64,000 bases of DNA, taken from positions 124,001 to 188,000 of the forward strand of contig NZ_CP025430.1 in the NCBI RefSeq assembly GCF_002847445.1, read 5' to 3'. A program made the translations under genes and the position numbers. Below, piece after piece: positions 7,793-16,582 of this stretch; position 1 is the first letter of the stretch; every line of letters begins with the position of its first letter. This stretch comes from Paracoccus zhejiangensis (GTDB lineage: Bacteria > Pseudomonadota > Alphaproteobacteria > Rhodobacterales > Rhodobacteraceae). The notes below the pieces were generated by a model. It saw only the letters and a program-made list of their open reading frames with translations, did no database searches and was not told the origin of the DNA.

Positions 7793-8815
7793 TCAGGGGA
7801 TGGCGCGGATGGTGTCGCCCGGCAGGAAGGTCGGCGTCAGCGCGACGACCCGGTCGGGCGGGGTGGCGTCCTTGCCGGCGATGATCCGTGCGGCGCGGCG
7901 GCCGATATCATGGCGGCGGGCATCGGTGGTGCTGAGCCGCACCGGCAGCCCGTCCAGCAGGTCGACCCCATTGAAGCCGGCCAGCCCGATCCGGCCCGGG
8001 ATGTCATAGCCCTGATCGAGGCAGTAAAGCAGCCCGCCCGCCCCGATCATGTCATTCGAGTAATAGAGGAAATCCAGATCCGGCGCGCGGGCCAGAATCC
8101 GCTCGGTCAGTTCGCGGCCCTTCAGCAACGAGGAGCCGCCCTGGTAATATTCCCGCGCCTCCAGCTGCACGCCCTTCTCGGCCAGCCCCTCCTCGAAGCC
8201 CACCAGCCGTTTCCGGGCGCGGTGATCCTCGGGCATGTGGGTGCCGACAAAGCCGATGCGGCGATAGCCGGCGGCAAGGATATGGTCGGCCATCTCGCGC
8301 CCGGCGCGGTGATGCGAGATGCCGACCAGCGTGTCGATGCCCTGACCGTCAGTATCCATGATCTCGACGATGGGGATGCCGGAATTCGACAGCATGGCGG
8401 TCGCGGCCTTGCTGTGCTCGAGCCCGGCGAGGATCACCCCCGAGGGCCGCCAGGACAGCATGTCGTAAAGCACCATCTCTTCGCGCGCGGGGGAATAGTT
8501 GCTGACCCCAATCACCGGCTGCAGCCCGGTATCGTCCAGTTCCGCCGAGATCCCGCCCAGCACATCGGGAAAGACCAGGTTCGACAGCGACGGAATGACC
8601 ACCGCGACGAGGTTCACCCGCTGGCTGGCCAGCCCGCCGGCGATCTTGTTGGGGACATAGCCAAGCGTCTTCGCGGCAGTCAGCACCTTCTCGCGCGTCG
8701 CCGCCGAGACATCGCCCCGGTTGCGCAGCACCCGGCTGACCGTCATCTCACTGACGCCCGAGGCTTCGGACACGTCCCGAAGCGTCAATGGCCGGCGCGG
8801 TTTCTGCGGTGTCAT
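7793..8815 (-). CDS. LacI-family transcriptional regulator (gluconate GntR-like)
   Basis: 340 residues: an N-terminal LacI helix-turn-helix (TLRDVSEASGVSEMTVSRVL, about residues 10-29, with the hinge helix near VPNKIAGGLAS), then a periplasmic-binding-protein-like sensor domain beginning VAVVIPSLSNLVFPDVL, which resembles gluconate repressors. The ATG at 8815 is chosen because the HTH starts about nine residues later; the frame stays open far upstream only because it reads through the antisense of a tRNA. It stands alone without neighbouring sugar genes, so its targets are elsewhere. An inverted repeat upstream may be an autoregulatory site. Confidence 0.9.
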   Translation of the reverse strand: MTPQKPRRPLTLRDVSEASGVSEMTVSRVLRNRGDVSAATREKVLTAAKTLGYVPNKIAGGLASQRVNLVAVVIPSLSNLVFPDVLGGISAELDDTGLQPVIGVSNYSPAREEMVLYDMLSWRPSGVILAGLEHSKAATAMLSNSGIPIVEIMDTDGQGIDTLVGISHHRAGREMADHILAAGYRRIGFVGTHMPEDHRARKRLVGFEEGLAEKGVQLEAREYYQGGSSLLKGRELTERILARAPDLDFLYYSNDMIGAGGLLYCLDQGYDIPGRIGLAGFNGVDLLDGLPVRLSTTDARRHDIGRRAARIIAGKDATPPDRVVALTPTFLPGDTIRAIP

Positions 8816-8844
8816 GGCAATCCGATGGGCAATATATACCTTAT

Positions 8845-8859
8845 TAACAAACAGTGTTA
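8845..8859. promoter_or_regulatory. Inverted repeat upstream of the LacI-type regulator
   Basis: TAACA-AACAG-TGTTA is a 5-bp inverted repeat with a 5-nt spacer, 30 bp upstream of the regulator start. On the minus strand a TATATT-like -10 box (about 8831-8836) lies just inside it, so a bound repressor would cover the promoter. Short arms make this tentative. Confidence 0.3.
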
Positions 8860-8923
8860 GCGCATGACCCCGGCACGGGCAAGCTTGCCAATGTCGCAGT
8901 TTCCCGGCACAAGATGCCGCAGC

Positions 8924-9000
8924 GGCCCCGTGGCTCAACTGGATAGAGCAGCCCCCTCCTAAGGGGCAGGTTGCAGGTTCAAATCCTGCCGGGGTCACCA
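8924..9000 (+). tRNA. tRNA-Arg (anticodon CCT)
   Basis: A complete 77-nt cloverleaf can be folded by hand. The acceptor stem GGCCCCG pairs with CGGGGTC (one G-U); the D stem is GCTC/GAGC with loop AACTGGATA; the anticodon stem GCCCC/GGGGC encloses loop CTCCTAA with anticodon CCT; the T arm is GCAGG-TTCAAAT-CCTGC; and the CCA end is encoded at 8998-9000. It decodes AGG arginine codons. tRNA 3' ends are frequent integration sites, and DNA of different character starts directly after it. Confidence 0.97.
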
Positions 9001-9235
9001 AGAAAATCAAGTACTTAGGTTGATATAAAACACTTGAATTGTCCGTCCCGGAACGAAACCCCGGGTGCAGTTTCTGGGTACAACGAATAATTTGGCTTGC
9101 GATTGGCCCATACTGGGGGAACAGGATGCCCATCCCGACGGCGAATTTTTTGCTCATGTCTTGAAATTGTGCTGGTCGATTTCGCCTTACGGGTAAAACG
9201 CCAATATTGCCCTCTGCGAACCTCATGGAGAGCAG

Positions 9236-9517
9236 ATGCCCAAGTCGACCACCACGCCGATCAATCAGCACCGGTTTCGATCACTTCTTAATCGCCTGCG
9301 GCAGATGACGGCAAGCCAGATTGAGGATCTCTTGTCTGCTGCGACCGCGATCCGACGCACCCGTGCTTCCCTTGCAGAAATTGAAGCACGAACAGAGTGG
9401 GATCATCAATGTCCCCATTGTGACTGCTCTCGACGACAGAAGTGGGGCCAGACACGGACCGGGGTGCAACGATATCGCTGTACGGATTGGCTGCGCAGCT
9501 ATTCGGGGCTGACCGGG
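9236..9517 (+). mobile_element. IS1595-like transposase, N-terminal fragment
   Basis: The frame starting MPKSTTTPINQHRFRSLLNR reads like the start of IS1595/IS1016-type DDE transposases: a helical start (LLNRLRQMTASQIEDLLSA), then a zinc ribbon with CPHC at residues 59-62 and RYRC at 79-82. The second knuckle is damaged (RCTDWLRSYSG in place of the expected C-x2-C-G-R-(T/S)-F) and homology stops after SGLTG. The whole DDE catalytic domain is missing. It is a dead remnant, not a working element. Confidence 0.65.
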
Positions 9518-9757
9518 TCGGTCATCTGTGGTTTTTATCAGCATGATCTTTTTCCGGCGGCGAGGTCACGTCCGTCAAGCTGGTGTAAATTCCCTGATAG
9601 CCTGAGGGCATGATCAGGCCGCTTTTGTGGTTATGCTGAGAAAGGGGTCGATTACCGACATAGCGCTGCGTGAGCACACCGCGTATGGAAGCACATCGAT
9701 GGCGCCGGATGTCCCATGGGCGATCTGGCCAGAGCGGCCCTGACCCTCCACCGTCGA

Positions 9758-10402
9758 TCATCCCCCGTGACGCGGGCGCGCTTGCGCTGTGCTGTTCCGC
9801 TTCGCCACCGCGCCATGTAGCCTCGCCAGCCGGGGCCTGTCCGCCAGCGCGACGGGATCGTCGCCGAAGAACTCGGTCAGCATATAGGCATAGAGGTCCA
9901 GCGCGCTGATCCCCCCGGCCAGAAAGAACGGCCTGCCGGCGATGGCGCGGTCGAGCAGCGTGAACTGGTCGAGCAGCCGCTTGCGGGCATTGTCGACCAG
10001 GGCCGGATGGGCTCCCGGGTCGTCCAGGAACCGCTCGGGGTGGTTGAGTTGGACGAAGGTCATGTAGGGGCTTGCGGCCATGTAGATGAGCCAGCGCAGG
10101 AACGTCGCCCTGTCGGGGTGGTCGGGTCCGAGAACCAGCGGCGTGTCCGGGTGGCGTTCGCCCAGGGCGATGATGATCGCGGCGGTCTCGCCGATCACCT
10201 CGCCTGACGGGAATGCGAGGGCGGGGACCTGCCCGGTCGGGTTCACCGCCAGATAGGCCGGCGACCGGTGCGCGCCGGCAGCCATGTCGATGGCGACGCG
10301 CTCATAGGGGATCTGCATCTCTTCGAGCAGAAGCTCGATCACCATTGCCCCGGACATCCTCTCCCAGAAGAGGCGGTAACGACCTGTTTCGACCTGCGCC
10401 AA
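9758..10402 (-). CDS. Glutathione S-transferase family protein
   Basis: 214 residues. The N-terminal thioredoxin-like half contains RLFWERMSGAMVIELLLEE, a strand and VNPTGQVPAL with the cis-proline, then GEVIGETAAIIIAL, the glutathione gamma-glutamyl-binding region. The C-terminal all-helical domain includes FFLAGGISALDLYAYML, the N-capping motif region. No ATG lies in frame near the domain start. A TTG at 10402 is preceded by GGAGG with six intervening bases and puts the first strand at the usual place, so I take it as the start. Function in conjugation or detoxification is inferred; it follows the DUF4242 gene on the same strand. Confidence 0.75.
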   Translation of the reverse strand: MAQVETGRYRLFWERMSGAMVIELLLEEMQIPYERVAIDMAAGAHRSPAYLAVNPTGQVPALAFPSGEVIGETAAIIIALGERHPDTPLVLGPDHPDRATFLRWLIYMAASPYMTFVQLNHPERFLDDPGAHPALVDNARKRLLDQFTLLDRAIAGRPFFLAGGISALDLYAYMLTEFFGDDPVALADRPRLARLHGAVAKRNSTAQARPRHGG

Positions 10403-10551
10403 TCCATACCTCCATTTTGCCGCTTCCCACGATGCCGGACGGCCAGCGGGGAGGCGCCGATCTCTGTACGGGTCGGAAGATCCCGCAGAGGGCGCGATCT
10501 TCCGTTCGGACCCCGACAAGCCGACCGATCCGCCGGTCATCCAAGACAGTA

Positions 10552-10836
10552 TCAGCCCTTCGCCGTAAGCGGATCGATCACCTGCGGGACCTCCGTGACC
10601 GCGGCGACCGGGATGCCCGACAGCTCCGCATGCTTTCGGATCGTTGCCTCGCTGTCGGCCAGGTAGATGCAGAAGGTCTTGTCGCGGGCCACGTAGCTTT
10701 GGACCCACTGGATGCCCGTGCCGATCTGATCCAGCGCCTGTTTTGACGCGCGGGCGGCGGCGCAAAGCTCGGCAGCCGGCATCTGGCCGATCGCCGGAAT
10801 GTCGCGCTCGATCATGAAGCGTTTCAACTGTGTCAT
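10552..10836 (-). CDS. DUF4242 family protein
   Basis: 94 residues matching the small ferredoxin-like DUF4242 fold: KRFMIERDIP at the start, then LDQIGTGIQWVQSYV, KTFCIYLADSEATIRKHAE and PVAAVTEV. Relatives (such as SCO4226) have been described as nickel-binding, but the function is not established. The ATG at 10836 is preferred because AAAGGA precedes it at good distance and the conserved part starts at once. It precedes the glutathione-transferase gene on the same strand (about 150 bp apart). Confidence 0.82.
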   Translation of the reverse strand: MTQLKRFMIERDIPAIGQMPAAELCAAARASKQALDQIGTGIQWVQSYVARDKTFCIYLADSEATIRKHAELSGIPVAAVTEVPQVIDPLTAKG

Positions 10837-11064
10837 CTGAGGGTCCTTTCTCATGCAGGACTACTGGCAGCGCGTCGGCCTTCCGCTGTTGACGAAACTC
10901 TGGTCGCCAGCAAGGCACGCGCGGCAAGTGTATGAAGCTGGATCTGTTGCGAAGCAGGATGGCTCCGAACGATCTTGCCACCTAAAACAGCTCGGCTGGA
11001 GGCCATGGGCTGGGACATGCCCAACCGCGTCACCACCATTCAAGCATCCCGAGCCAAACCCTTA

Positions 11065-11985
11065 CTATTCCTCGCCCACCGACGCGGTGAAGGCCAAGAC
11101 GGCGTCAACGAAGCCTTCGCGATCCTGAACGGGACCACCGTGATTCGTGCCCTCGAGGACAGAGCCAGTTGCATTCGGCTGACAGCGCACCACCTCGTCG
11201 GCCATCATCGCGTCCAGCACATAGGCATCACTGCCCTGTATCACCAATGTGGGAACCTCGATCTTTGTCAGCCCGTCACAGTCGATAGGCTCGGCTGATG
11301 CGACGGCCTCGAGAAAGGGAGGAAGGGTACGCGCATTGTCATCCCACATCTGCTGGGCGAGGTCTGAATGCGTTTCTGCCTCGCCGGTCGCAAGCTGAAA
11401 GACAGCTTCGATCAGCCGTCGAACGGCATCCTTTTCCTCGCCCGCCTGTAGTGCCTCGGCCATTGGGCCGAACGAGGCGAATTTCTGGGCGATCGCGGCA
11501 CGTTCACCAGAAAGCCCGGCATGCAGGGATGCAACCGTGGGTTCGAAATGTGTGATCGAGCGAAACTTCTCGGGATAGCGCATGGCCGCCAGAAGCCCGA
11601 CAAATCCGCCATAGGACCAGGTCACCAGATGCACGGGGCCGGCATCCAGCGCATCGATCACAGCCGCAAGATCTTCTGCATGGGTTGCCACACTGAAGTT
11701 CCCGGCGTCATCAGGCCATTCGGCGGGGCCGAAATAGCGCTGATCATAGGCCACGAAACGGTAGTCTTCGGCGACGCGGTCGCGAATGCCGCCCCAGACG
11801 CGATGGTCGGACACCGCCCCATGCAGGAAAAGCACCACAGAACCGCTGCCGGCATCCTGATAGGTCAGGGTTGCATCGCCTACGGCGACTTCGCCACCAC
11901 GAGCGGGAAAGGTAGTCGGCAGAAACAACAAGGCGGCGGCAAGGCAGGCGCGGATGTAGGCCGGGATGAAGTCATGAGGTCTCAT
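11065..11985 (-). CDS. Exported alpha/beta hydrolase
   Basis: 306 residues. Residues 1-31 form a signal peptide (basic start, hydrophobic core AACLAAALLF-like, cleavage near ARGGE), so the enzyme is probably periplasmic. The hydrolase core shows the oxyanion HG (FLHGAV), the nucleophile elbow WSYGG with Ser124, an Asp in QGSDAYV and the catalytic His in GTNHGG. The ATG at 11985 has AAGGAG upstream; the more distal ATG lacks this. It is divergent from a membrane-anchored winged-helix regulator starting 130 bp away, which suggests it is that regulator's target. The substrate cannot be read from the sequence. Confidence 0.85.
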   Translation of the reverse strand: MRPHDFIPAYIRACLAAALLFLPTTFPARGGEVAVGDATLTYQDAGSGSVVLFLHGAVSDHRVWGGIRDRVAEDYRFVAYDQRYFGPAEWPDDAGNFSVATHAEDLAAVIDALDAGPVHLVTWSYGGFVGLLAAMRYPEKFRSITHFEPTVASLHAGLSGERAAIAQKFASFGPMAEALQAGEEKDAVRRLIEAVFQLATGEAETHSDLAQQMWDDNARTLPPFLEAVASAEPIDCDGLTKIEVPTLVIQGSDAYVLDAMMADEVVRCQPNATGSVLEGTNHGGPVQDREGFVDAVLAFTASVGEE

Positions 11986-12037
11986 CTTCAGCTCCTTTTT
12001 CTGTTCTACGATGCGAAAAAGCAGGCCCGAATCCCTC

Positions 12038-12074
12038 CTGAATGTCCTGACCATCATCTGAATTCTTTCTGAAT
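12038..12074. promoter_or_regulatory. Direct repeats CTGAAT in the hydrolase/regulator divergent promoter
   Basis: CTGAAT occurs at 12038-12043, 12058-12063 and 12069-12074. The last two are 11 bp apart, one helical turn, which is the usual geometry of OmpR/PhoB/CadC-type winged-helix binding sites. The regulator encoded next to it has exactly such a DNA-binding domain. Confidence 0.35.
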
Positions 12075-12114
12075 CGACGCTGGGGCGTTAACATGGACGG
12101 GTCTGGAGTGTGTC

Positions 12115-13713
12115 ATGGAGCTTGGTAATCACAGGTTTGATCCCCAGAGTGGTGATCTTTTCACAATCGACGGACAGCCCGTCCCGTTGAAGCGTCAGGC
12201 GCGCGCGCTGATGCAGGTGCTTGCTGCCGCAGGCGGTCGGGTCGTTTCCAAGGATACGCTCATGGACGCTGTCTGGCCCGATGTGACCGTCAGCGAGGAT
12301 TCGCTCTATCAGGCGGTCGCCGAAGCAAGGCGGGCGCTTGGCGCACACGGTTCCCAGATCATTAGATCGGTGCCACGCCAAGGCTATCTCATGGACGCGG
12401 CTGGTGCTGCAAGCAGGAGGGTCGGACGATGGCCAGTCATGGCCGGGTTCGCGCTCGCCGCCATGCTCGCAGGTGCCACCATCTGGACGCAAAGGCAGGT
12501 TTCGTCCGGCGACGCCCGGCATCCCGTGATCGCCGTCCTGCCCTTCGAGGCGGTAGCAGGCGATGGCATATGGCAACGCCGTGGTCTGGGTCTGTCCGCT
12601 GAAATCGCCACCGAGCTGGCGCGCAACGACTGGCTTGATGTCATTGCGCCTGAAGCCGCCGAGACGCTGGCAGGCTCGTCGCTGCAACCTGCCGCCGAGA
12701 AGCTCAATGCAAGGTTCCTGGTGGGTGGGACGCTGGCCGCAGAAAACGGCCTGCTCCGCGTGTCGGCGCGCATGATGGATCGCGAGACGGGAAAGCTGAT
12801 CTGGTCAGATCGCTGGAATCGCAACGAGGCGGGCTTCCTGGATCTCGAAGCGGATGTTCTCGACCGCATCGCAGGGCCTCTCGGCGGTGCGCTGACCGGC
12901 GTGATCGCCCAAGCCGAACTCGCCAACTCGCAAGCAAGGCCTCCAGCCTCGCTTGATGCATACGACCACTTTCTGCTGGGGCTCGCGGCGAAACATCACT
13001 GGAACCGGGAGGGGTTCATTCTTGCGGTGACCCATTTCAGGCGTGCCATCGAGCTTGATCCTGACTATGCGAAGGCATGGTCGTTTCTGTCGCTCAATCT
13101 CAGCTTCCTCGCGCTGGAATCGGACAGTCAGGACGAACGCGAACGGTTCTGGCGCGAGGCCCGGGCTGCCGCGGAGCGCGCCTATGCCCTTGATCCGGAT
13201 GATCCGGAGGTCTTGTGGCGTATGGCGCGAGAGCGGGGCGCGCAGGGCGACCTTGAACATGCCGCGAGAATGCTGCGCCGATCGGTGAAGCTGGCACCGG
13301 GCAATGCCGATGTCCTGATGGTCGCCGCGTGGACCAGCCATTATGCCGGCGTGCGCGGGGAAGAACCCTTGCTTTGGGCGCGCCGGGCTCATGAACTGAC
13401 GCCGATCCGGCCGGCAAAATACAGGATCAGCCTCGGGCTCGCGGCTTTCTCGGCGAAGGACTACCAGCTGTCCGTGACGACCCTGCGGAACGCACCGAAA
13501 TCGCCTGAGGTCCTTGCCCATTTGGCCGCGGCAGAGGCGCTTCTCGGCAATGTCTCGGCCGCCCGCGAATTGGCGCGGCAGCTTCAGGAAATTCGTCCTG
13601 ATTTCGTGGTCGACGACATGTTCGGGCCGGTCGGGCTGGCCGGGTTCGGCGATGTCCTGACGGACCTGCGGCAAGGTGCTGCCTTGGCCGGCCTTCCCGT
13701 CAGTCGATCGTAA
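12115..13713 (+). CDS. Membrane-anchored winged-helix regulator with TolB/FlgO-like and TPR domains
   Basis: 532 residues in a CadC-like layout. Residues 1-97 are an OmpR-type winged helix (GGRVVSKDTLMDAVWPD, the recognition helix in SEDSLYQAVAEARRAL, the wing in IRSVPRQGY). A single membrane helix lies at about 107-125. Residues 137-260 begin HPVIAVLPFEA, the sensor domain common in such proteins that resembles FlgO/TolB N-terminal folds. TPR-type helices follow (for example AVTHFRRAIELDPDYAKAWS). The DNA-binding domain would be cytoplasmic and the rest periplasmic. No receiver domain or kinase partner is seen, so the signal is probably sensed directly. It likely regulates the divergent hydrolase. 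Confidence 0.85.
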   Translation: MELGNHRFDPQSGDLFTIDGQPVPLKRQARALMQVLAAAGGRVVSKDTLMDAVWPDVTVSEDSLYQAVAEARRALGAHGSQIIRSVPRQGYLMDAAGAASRRVGRWPVMAGFALAAMLAGATIWTQRQVSSGDARHPVIAVLPFEAVAGDGIWQRRGLGLSAEIATELARNDWLDVIAPEAAETLAGSSLQPAAEKLNARFLVGGTLAAENGLLRVSARMMDRETGKLIWSDRWNRNEAGFLDLEADVLDRIAGPLGGALTGVIAQAELANSQARPPASLDAYDHFLLGLAAKHHWNREGFILAVTHFRRAIELDPDYAKAWSFLSLNLSFLALESDSQDERERFWREARAAAERAYALDPDDPEVLWRMARERGAQGDLEHAARMLRRSVKLAPGNADVLMVAAWTSHYAGVRGEEPLLWARRAHELTPIRPAKYRISLGLAAFSAKDYQLSVTTLRNAPKSPEVLAHLAAAEALLGNVSAARELARQLQEIRPDFVVDDMFGPVGLAGFGDVLTDLRQGAALAGLPVSRS

Positions 13714-14290
13714 CGCCTTTGATGCTGCCGAACTATGTGCGCCGATGAGATGCATTGGCGGCGATGCACACTATCGACACTGCGCCGACCACCTCGCCTA
13801 TACCCCGATGCCGATGGTCATCCGGATAAGGCCAGACTCGATCGAAACAGGTGCAGAACCTGAAGTCATCACATAGCCAGCCAAGACGTGCAGCGCCAGC
13901 AATACCTCCCGTGGCACATGGCTTACAATGCCCGCGTGGCTAACGGGCGGTTACAACAAGGACGGCAAAGCGCCGGGGGAGTCCGCGCAAAGCCCGAAAA
14001 GCGGACCAACACGACCTCGCGACATTAGTTTTTTTGAGGAGGGATCTGCGTTTTTGTTGTTCGAATACATCATTGCCGCGCTGCTGCTGCCTGCATGACA
14101 GCTGCGCAGTAAGGTACGCCCAACGGCTGTTTGCCGTCCGCTCCGGGCAAGTGTCCGTCGCTGCCGGCGGAGTGGGGGTGTTTCCACGGATAGGACTGCA
14201 CCCTGCCGCTGCTCATGGCCGCTCAGAACGGTCTTGTCGAAAGCATCGCTGCACTGATCTTGGGGGCACCGACGTCAATCAGCAGCGCTC
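13714..14290. other. Non-coding stretch, nothing recognised
   Basis: 577 bp between the winged-helix regulator (plus) and the flavoprotein (minus), two convergent genes. Short open frames here have poor codon use and no recognisable motif. Base composition is mixed (for example a T-rich patch near 14030-14060), as expected for decayed DNA in an island. I see no clear terminator, RNA or IS end. Confidence 0.5.
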
Positions 14291-15184
14291 TTAAGCCAGC
14301 ATCGACTGCTGGGCAAAGATCCCCGCCATCGCGCCCTGCGCCGAGGCCGTGGTGACCGAGGGCATCATGGGGTTGGCAAGATCGCCGGCGGCATAGATGC
14401 CAGGCAGGCTGGTTTCGCGGCGCTCGTCGACCTTGAGGGCCATGCCGAGGGGCGTATCGACCATGGCGAGGCCCAGGGATTCATGCAGGCTTGCGGACGG
14501 CCTGTTGCGCGGATGCGCGAAGAGGATGTCGACCGCGACCGTTGGGCCGGTCTCGAGTTTGACGGCGGCACTGTGGCCCCGGTCATGGGTGACCTCGGTG
14601 ATCCGGCCTTCGACGACGGGGATGTTGCGACCTGCCAGATCGGCCCGGATCGGGGGCGGAATGTCGTGACCGCTGGCGAACACTGTCAGCCTGTCGGTCC
14701 AGTCGAGGAACAGTCTGGCCTGGTTGAACGACTGCGGACCCGACCAGATCAGGCCCCAATGCTGGCCGGCGACTTCGAAGCCGTCGCAATAGGGGCAAGG
14801 GACGATGGCGGTGTCCCAGCATTCGGCAAAGCCTGGAACCTCGGGCAGCTGGTCGACGACGCCATAGCTGAGGATCAGGCGACGCGCGGCAAGGCTTTCG
14901 CCATCGCCTGTGAGGACCGAGAAATCGTCGATGGCGCCGGAGACGCTCTCGGCTCGGGCATTGACCAGCCTGATCGTGGGATAGCGCGAAAGCTGCCGCC
15001 GGGCCTCGGCCAGAATGTCCAGCGGCGGTTTGTGATCGTGGCCAAGCAGACCATGCGAATGGCCGGCGAAGCGGTTGCGCGGCAGGCCGGTATCCAGAAC
15101 GGTGACCTTGCGGCGGGCGCGGCCCAGTTGCAGGGCGGCGGCGAGACCGGCAAAGCTGCCGCCGATGATGATGACGTCATCCAT
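14291..15184 (-). CDS. NAD(P)/FAD-dependent oxidoreductase, thioredoxin-reductase-like
   Basis: 297 residues. The FAD-binding Rossmann motif is VIIIGGSFAGLAAALQ (4-19). The redox pair CPYC is at residues 130-133, followed by DGFE, as in thioredoxin reductases and the related disulfide reductases of natural-product pathways. A C-terminal GIYAAGDLAN binds the flavin. The second Rossmann motif (GxGxxA for NADPH) is altered to WSGPQSFNQARLF, so the electron donor may differ. It lies 90 bp downstream of a TetR-type regulator on the same strand, which probably controls it. Confidence 0.85.
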   Translation of the reverse strand: MDDVIIIGGSFAGLAAALQLGRARRKVTVLDTGLPRNRFAGHSHGLLGHDHKPPLDILAEARRQLSRYPTIRLVNARAESVSGAIDDFSVLTGDGESLAARRLILSYGVVDQLPEVPGFAECWDTAIVPCPYCDGFEVAGQHWGLIWSGPQSFNQARLFLDWTDRLTVFASGHDIPPPIRADLAGRNIPVVEGRITEVTHDRGHSAAVKLETGPTVAVDILFAHPRNRPSASLHESLGLAMVDTPLGMALKVDERRETSLPGIYAAGDLANPMMPSVTTASAQGAMAGIFAQQSMLA

Positions 15185-15273
15185 GGTGATGGGCTCCGGG
15201 TTAAAAGGGACGGGAAGGCGCAGACCAAAGCGGCCTGCGCTGGGTGTGGCGATGCTTGTGTCCGCTGCTCATG

Positions 15274-15957
15274 CTACTGCTTCTCTTGCGGCGACGAGGT
15301 TTCCGAAGGCTGGTTCTCAACCGGATCGCGGGTCTCGGCTGAAGTCGCCGTCGGCATTGGCGCCGCCCCTTTTGGACCAGCACCAGCGGACAAACTCAGC
15401 ACGTTCTTGGTGGCCGCTTCCAGGAACCCTTTCGACAGCTCCTCGTCGTTGACGGCGCGCGACAGGACCATTGCGCCGACCATTGACGACAGCATCGCCA
15501 TGGCCTTCTCGCCGGGCTCGGTGCCCTTGGCTTCACCAACCCAATGGCCCAGCAACGCGAGGTAGTTCTTGATCCCGGCTTCAAATGACGCCTTTACATC
15601 GGCGTTCTGCCTGGCGGCGTCCGAACCGAGCAAGGCGACCGGGCAGCCCTCCATCCGCTCTTCGCGATGTGCAGTGCTGAGATAGAGGCCGACTGCCGCA
15701 CCAAGGGGATCGTCGGGATTTGCCGCGCCAGCGCCCGAAAAGCGTTCAAAGGCATTGGCCATCGCCCGCCGCGACGCCTGCGCGGCCAAGTCGTTCTTCG
15801 AGGCAAACTGCTTGTAGAACCCGCCCTGGGTCAGCCCGGCCCCCTTCATCAGATCCTTGAGGCCAATGCCGTCAAAGCCATGCTCGCGAAACAGGCGGCT
15901 TGCCACATTGATGACGGTCTGGCGGTTTTCCTCGGCCTGAACGCGACTGACGCGCAT
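15274..15957 (-). CDS. TetR/AcrR-family transcriptional regulator
   Basis: 227 residues. The N-terminal three-helix HTH (residues ~10-57) ends with GAGLTQGGFYKQFASK, the standard TetR recognition region. The ligand domain follows, with a long disordered tail after about residue 190 (Ser/Pro/Glu-rich). It is divergent from the truncated RND adaptor gene and cotranscribed with the flavoprotein; such regulators usually repress both themselves and an adjacent efflux pump. Palindromic sequence in the divergent gap is its likely operator. Confidence 0.88.
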   Translation of the reverse strand: MRVSRVQAEENRQTVINVASRLFREHGFDGIGLKDLMKGAGLTQGGFYKQFASKNDLAAQASRRAMANAFERFSGAGAANPDDPLGAAVGLYLSTAHREERMEGCPVALLGSDAARQNADVKASFEAGIKNYLALLGHWVGEAKGTEPGEKAMAMLSSMVGAMVLSRAVNDEELSKGFLEAATKNVLSLSAGAGPKGAAPMPTATSAETRDPVENQPSETSSPQEKQ

Positions 15958-15972
15958 CCTCGATCTCCTAAT

Positions 15973-16023
15973 TTAGATTGCGTTCGTAATCCATATATCA
16001 TATAGATGGTGAATGCAATCTAA
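15973..16023. promoter_or_regulatory. Operator region between TetR regulator and RND adaptor remnant
   Basis: Two nested symmetries are visible. A 9-bp perfect inverted repeat TTAGATTGC (15973-15981) / GCAATCTAA (16015-16023) has arms 42 bp apart start to start, four helical turns. An imperfect 16-bp palindrome GATTGCGTTCGTAATC (15976-15991, 12 of 16 symmetric) has the normal size of a TetR site. They sit just upstream of the regulator start and at the adaptor start. Confidence 0.5.
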
Positions 16024-16042
16024 TTCAGCCAAGGGGGCGGCC

Positions 16043-16492
16043 ATGAAGAAGAGATCGATTCTCGTGCTTGGGGGCGTTTTGGTCGCGGTATCGGGGGTGG
16101 CTGCCTTGGCCACATTTGCCATTCCCACGCGGGACGCCCCGGCGATGAACGACCCGAGGCTGGAGGCGCCGCTGGTCAGGCTGATGACGGTCGCGCCGGT
16201 ATCCGGCTCCACGCGCAGCTTCACCGGCATCATCGGCGCAAGGGTCGAGAGCAATCTGGGCTTTCGCGTTCCCGGCAAGATCGTGGAACGGCTCGTCGAT
16301 ATCGGCCAGCAGGTCAGGGCCGGTCAGCCGCTGATGCGGATCGACGATACCGATCTTCGTCTGGCGCTTACGGCGAAGCGCAATGCCGTCGCCGCCGCGC
16401 AGGCGATTGTAGTTCAGACGGCGGCGGATGAACGGCGCTATGCCAGCTTGCGCGACGACGGATGTCCGCGGGCTCCAGCCTGTACACTGTGA
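16043..16492 (+). pseudogene. RND efflux membrane-fusion protein, C-terminally truncated
   Basis: Starts MKKRSILVLGGVLVAVSGVA with a signal anchor, continues into the lipoyl/barrel-sandwich half (NLGFRVPGKIVERLVDIGQQ, then GQPLMRIDDTDLRLAL) and the first hairpin helix (AVAAAQAIVVQTAADERRYA). Homology ends at about residue 145; the frame closes five residues later. Adaptors of this type are about 350-400 residues, so the second half of the hairpin, the beta-barrel and the membrane-proximal domain are lost, and no RND pump gene follows. An IS66 fragment lies immediately downstream and probably marks the event. Confidence 0.8.
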
Positions 16493-16582
16493 TTGTCGGC
16501 CGATGACCCAACAAAGTCGTAGCCCTGCACTGGGTCCTGAGCAGCGCACCGAACTGAGACGCACCCATGTTGCCCGGTCTCT

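Noticed and set aside
9001..9235. Integrase gene next to the tRNA
   Set aside because: I looked for tyrosine-recombinase motifs on both strands downstream of the tRNA and saw none.
8816..9271. Upstream extension of the LacI-type frame that includes TPAGFEPATCPLGGG
   Set aside because: This peptide is the familiar translation of the antisense strand of a tRNA gene; the real start is the ATG at 8815 just before the HTH.
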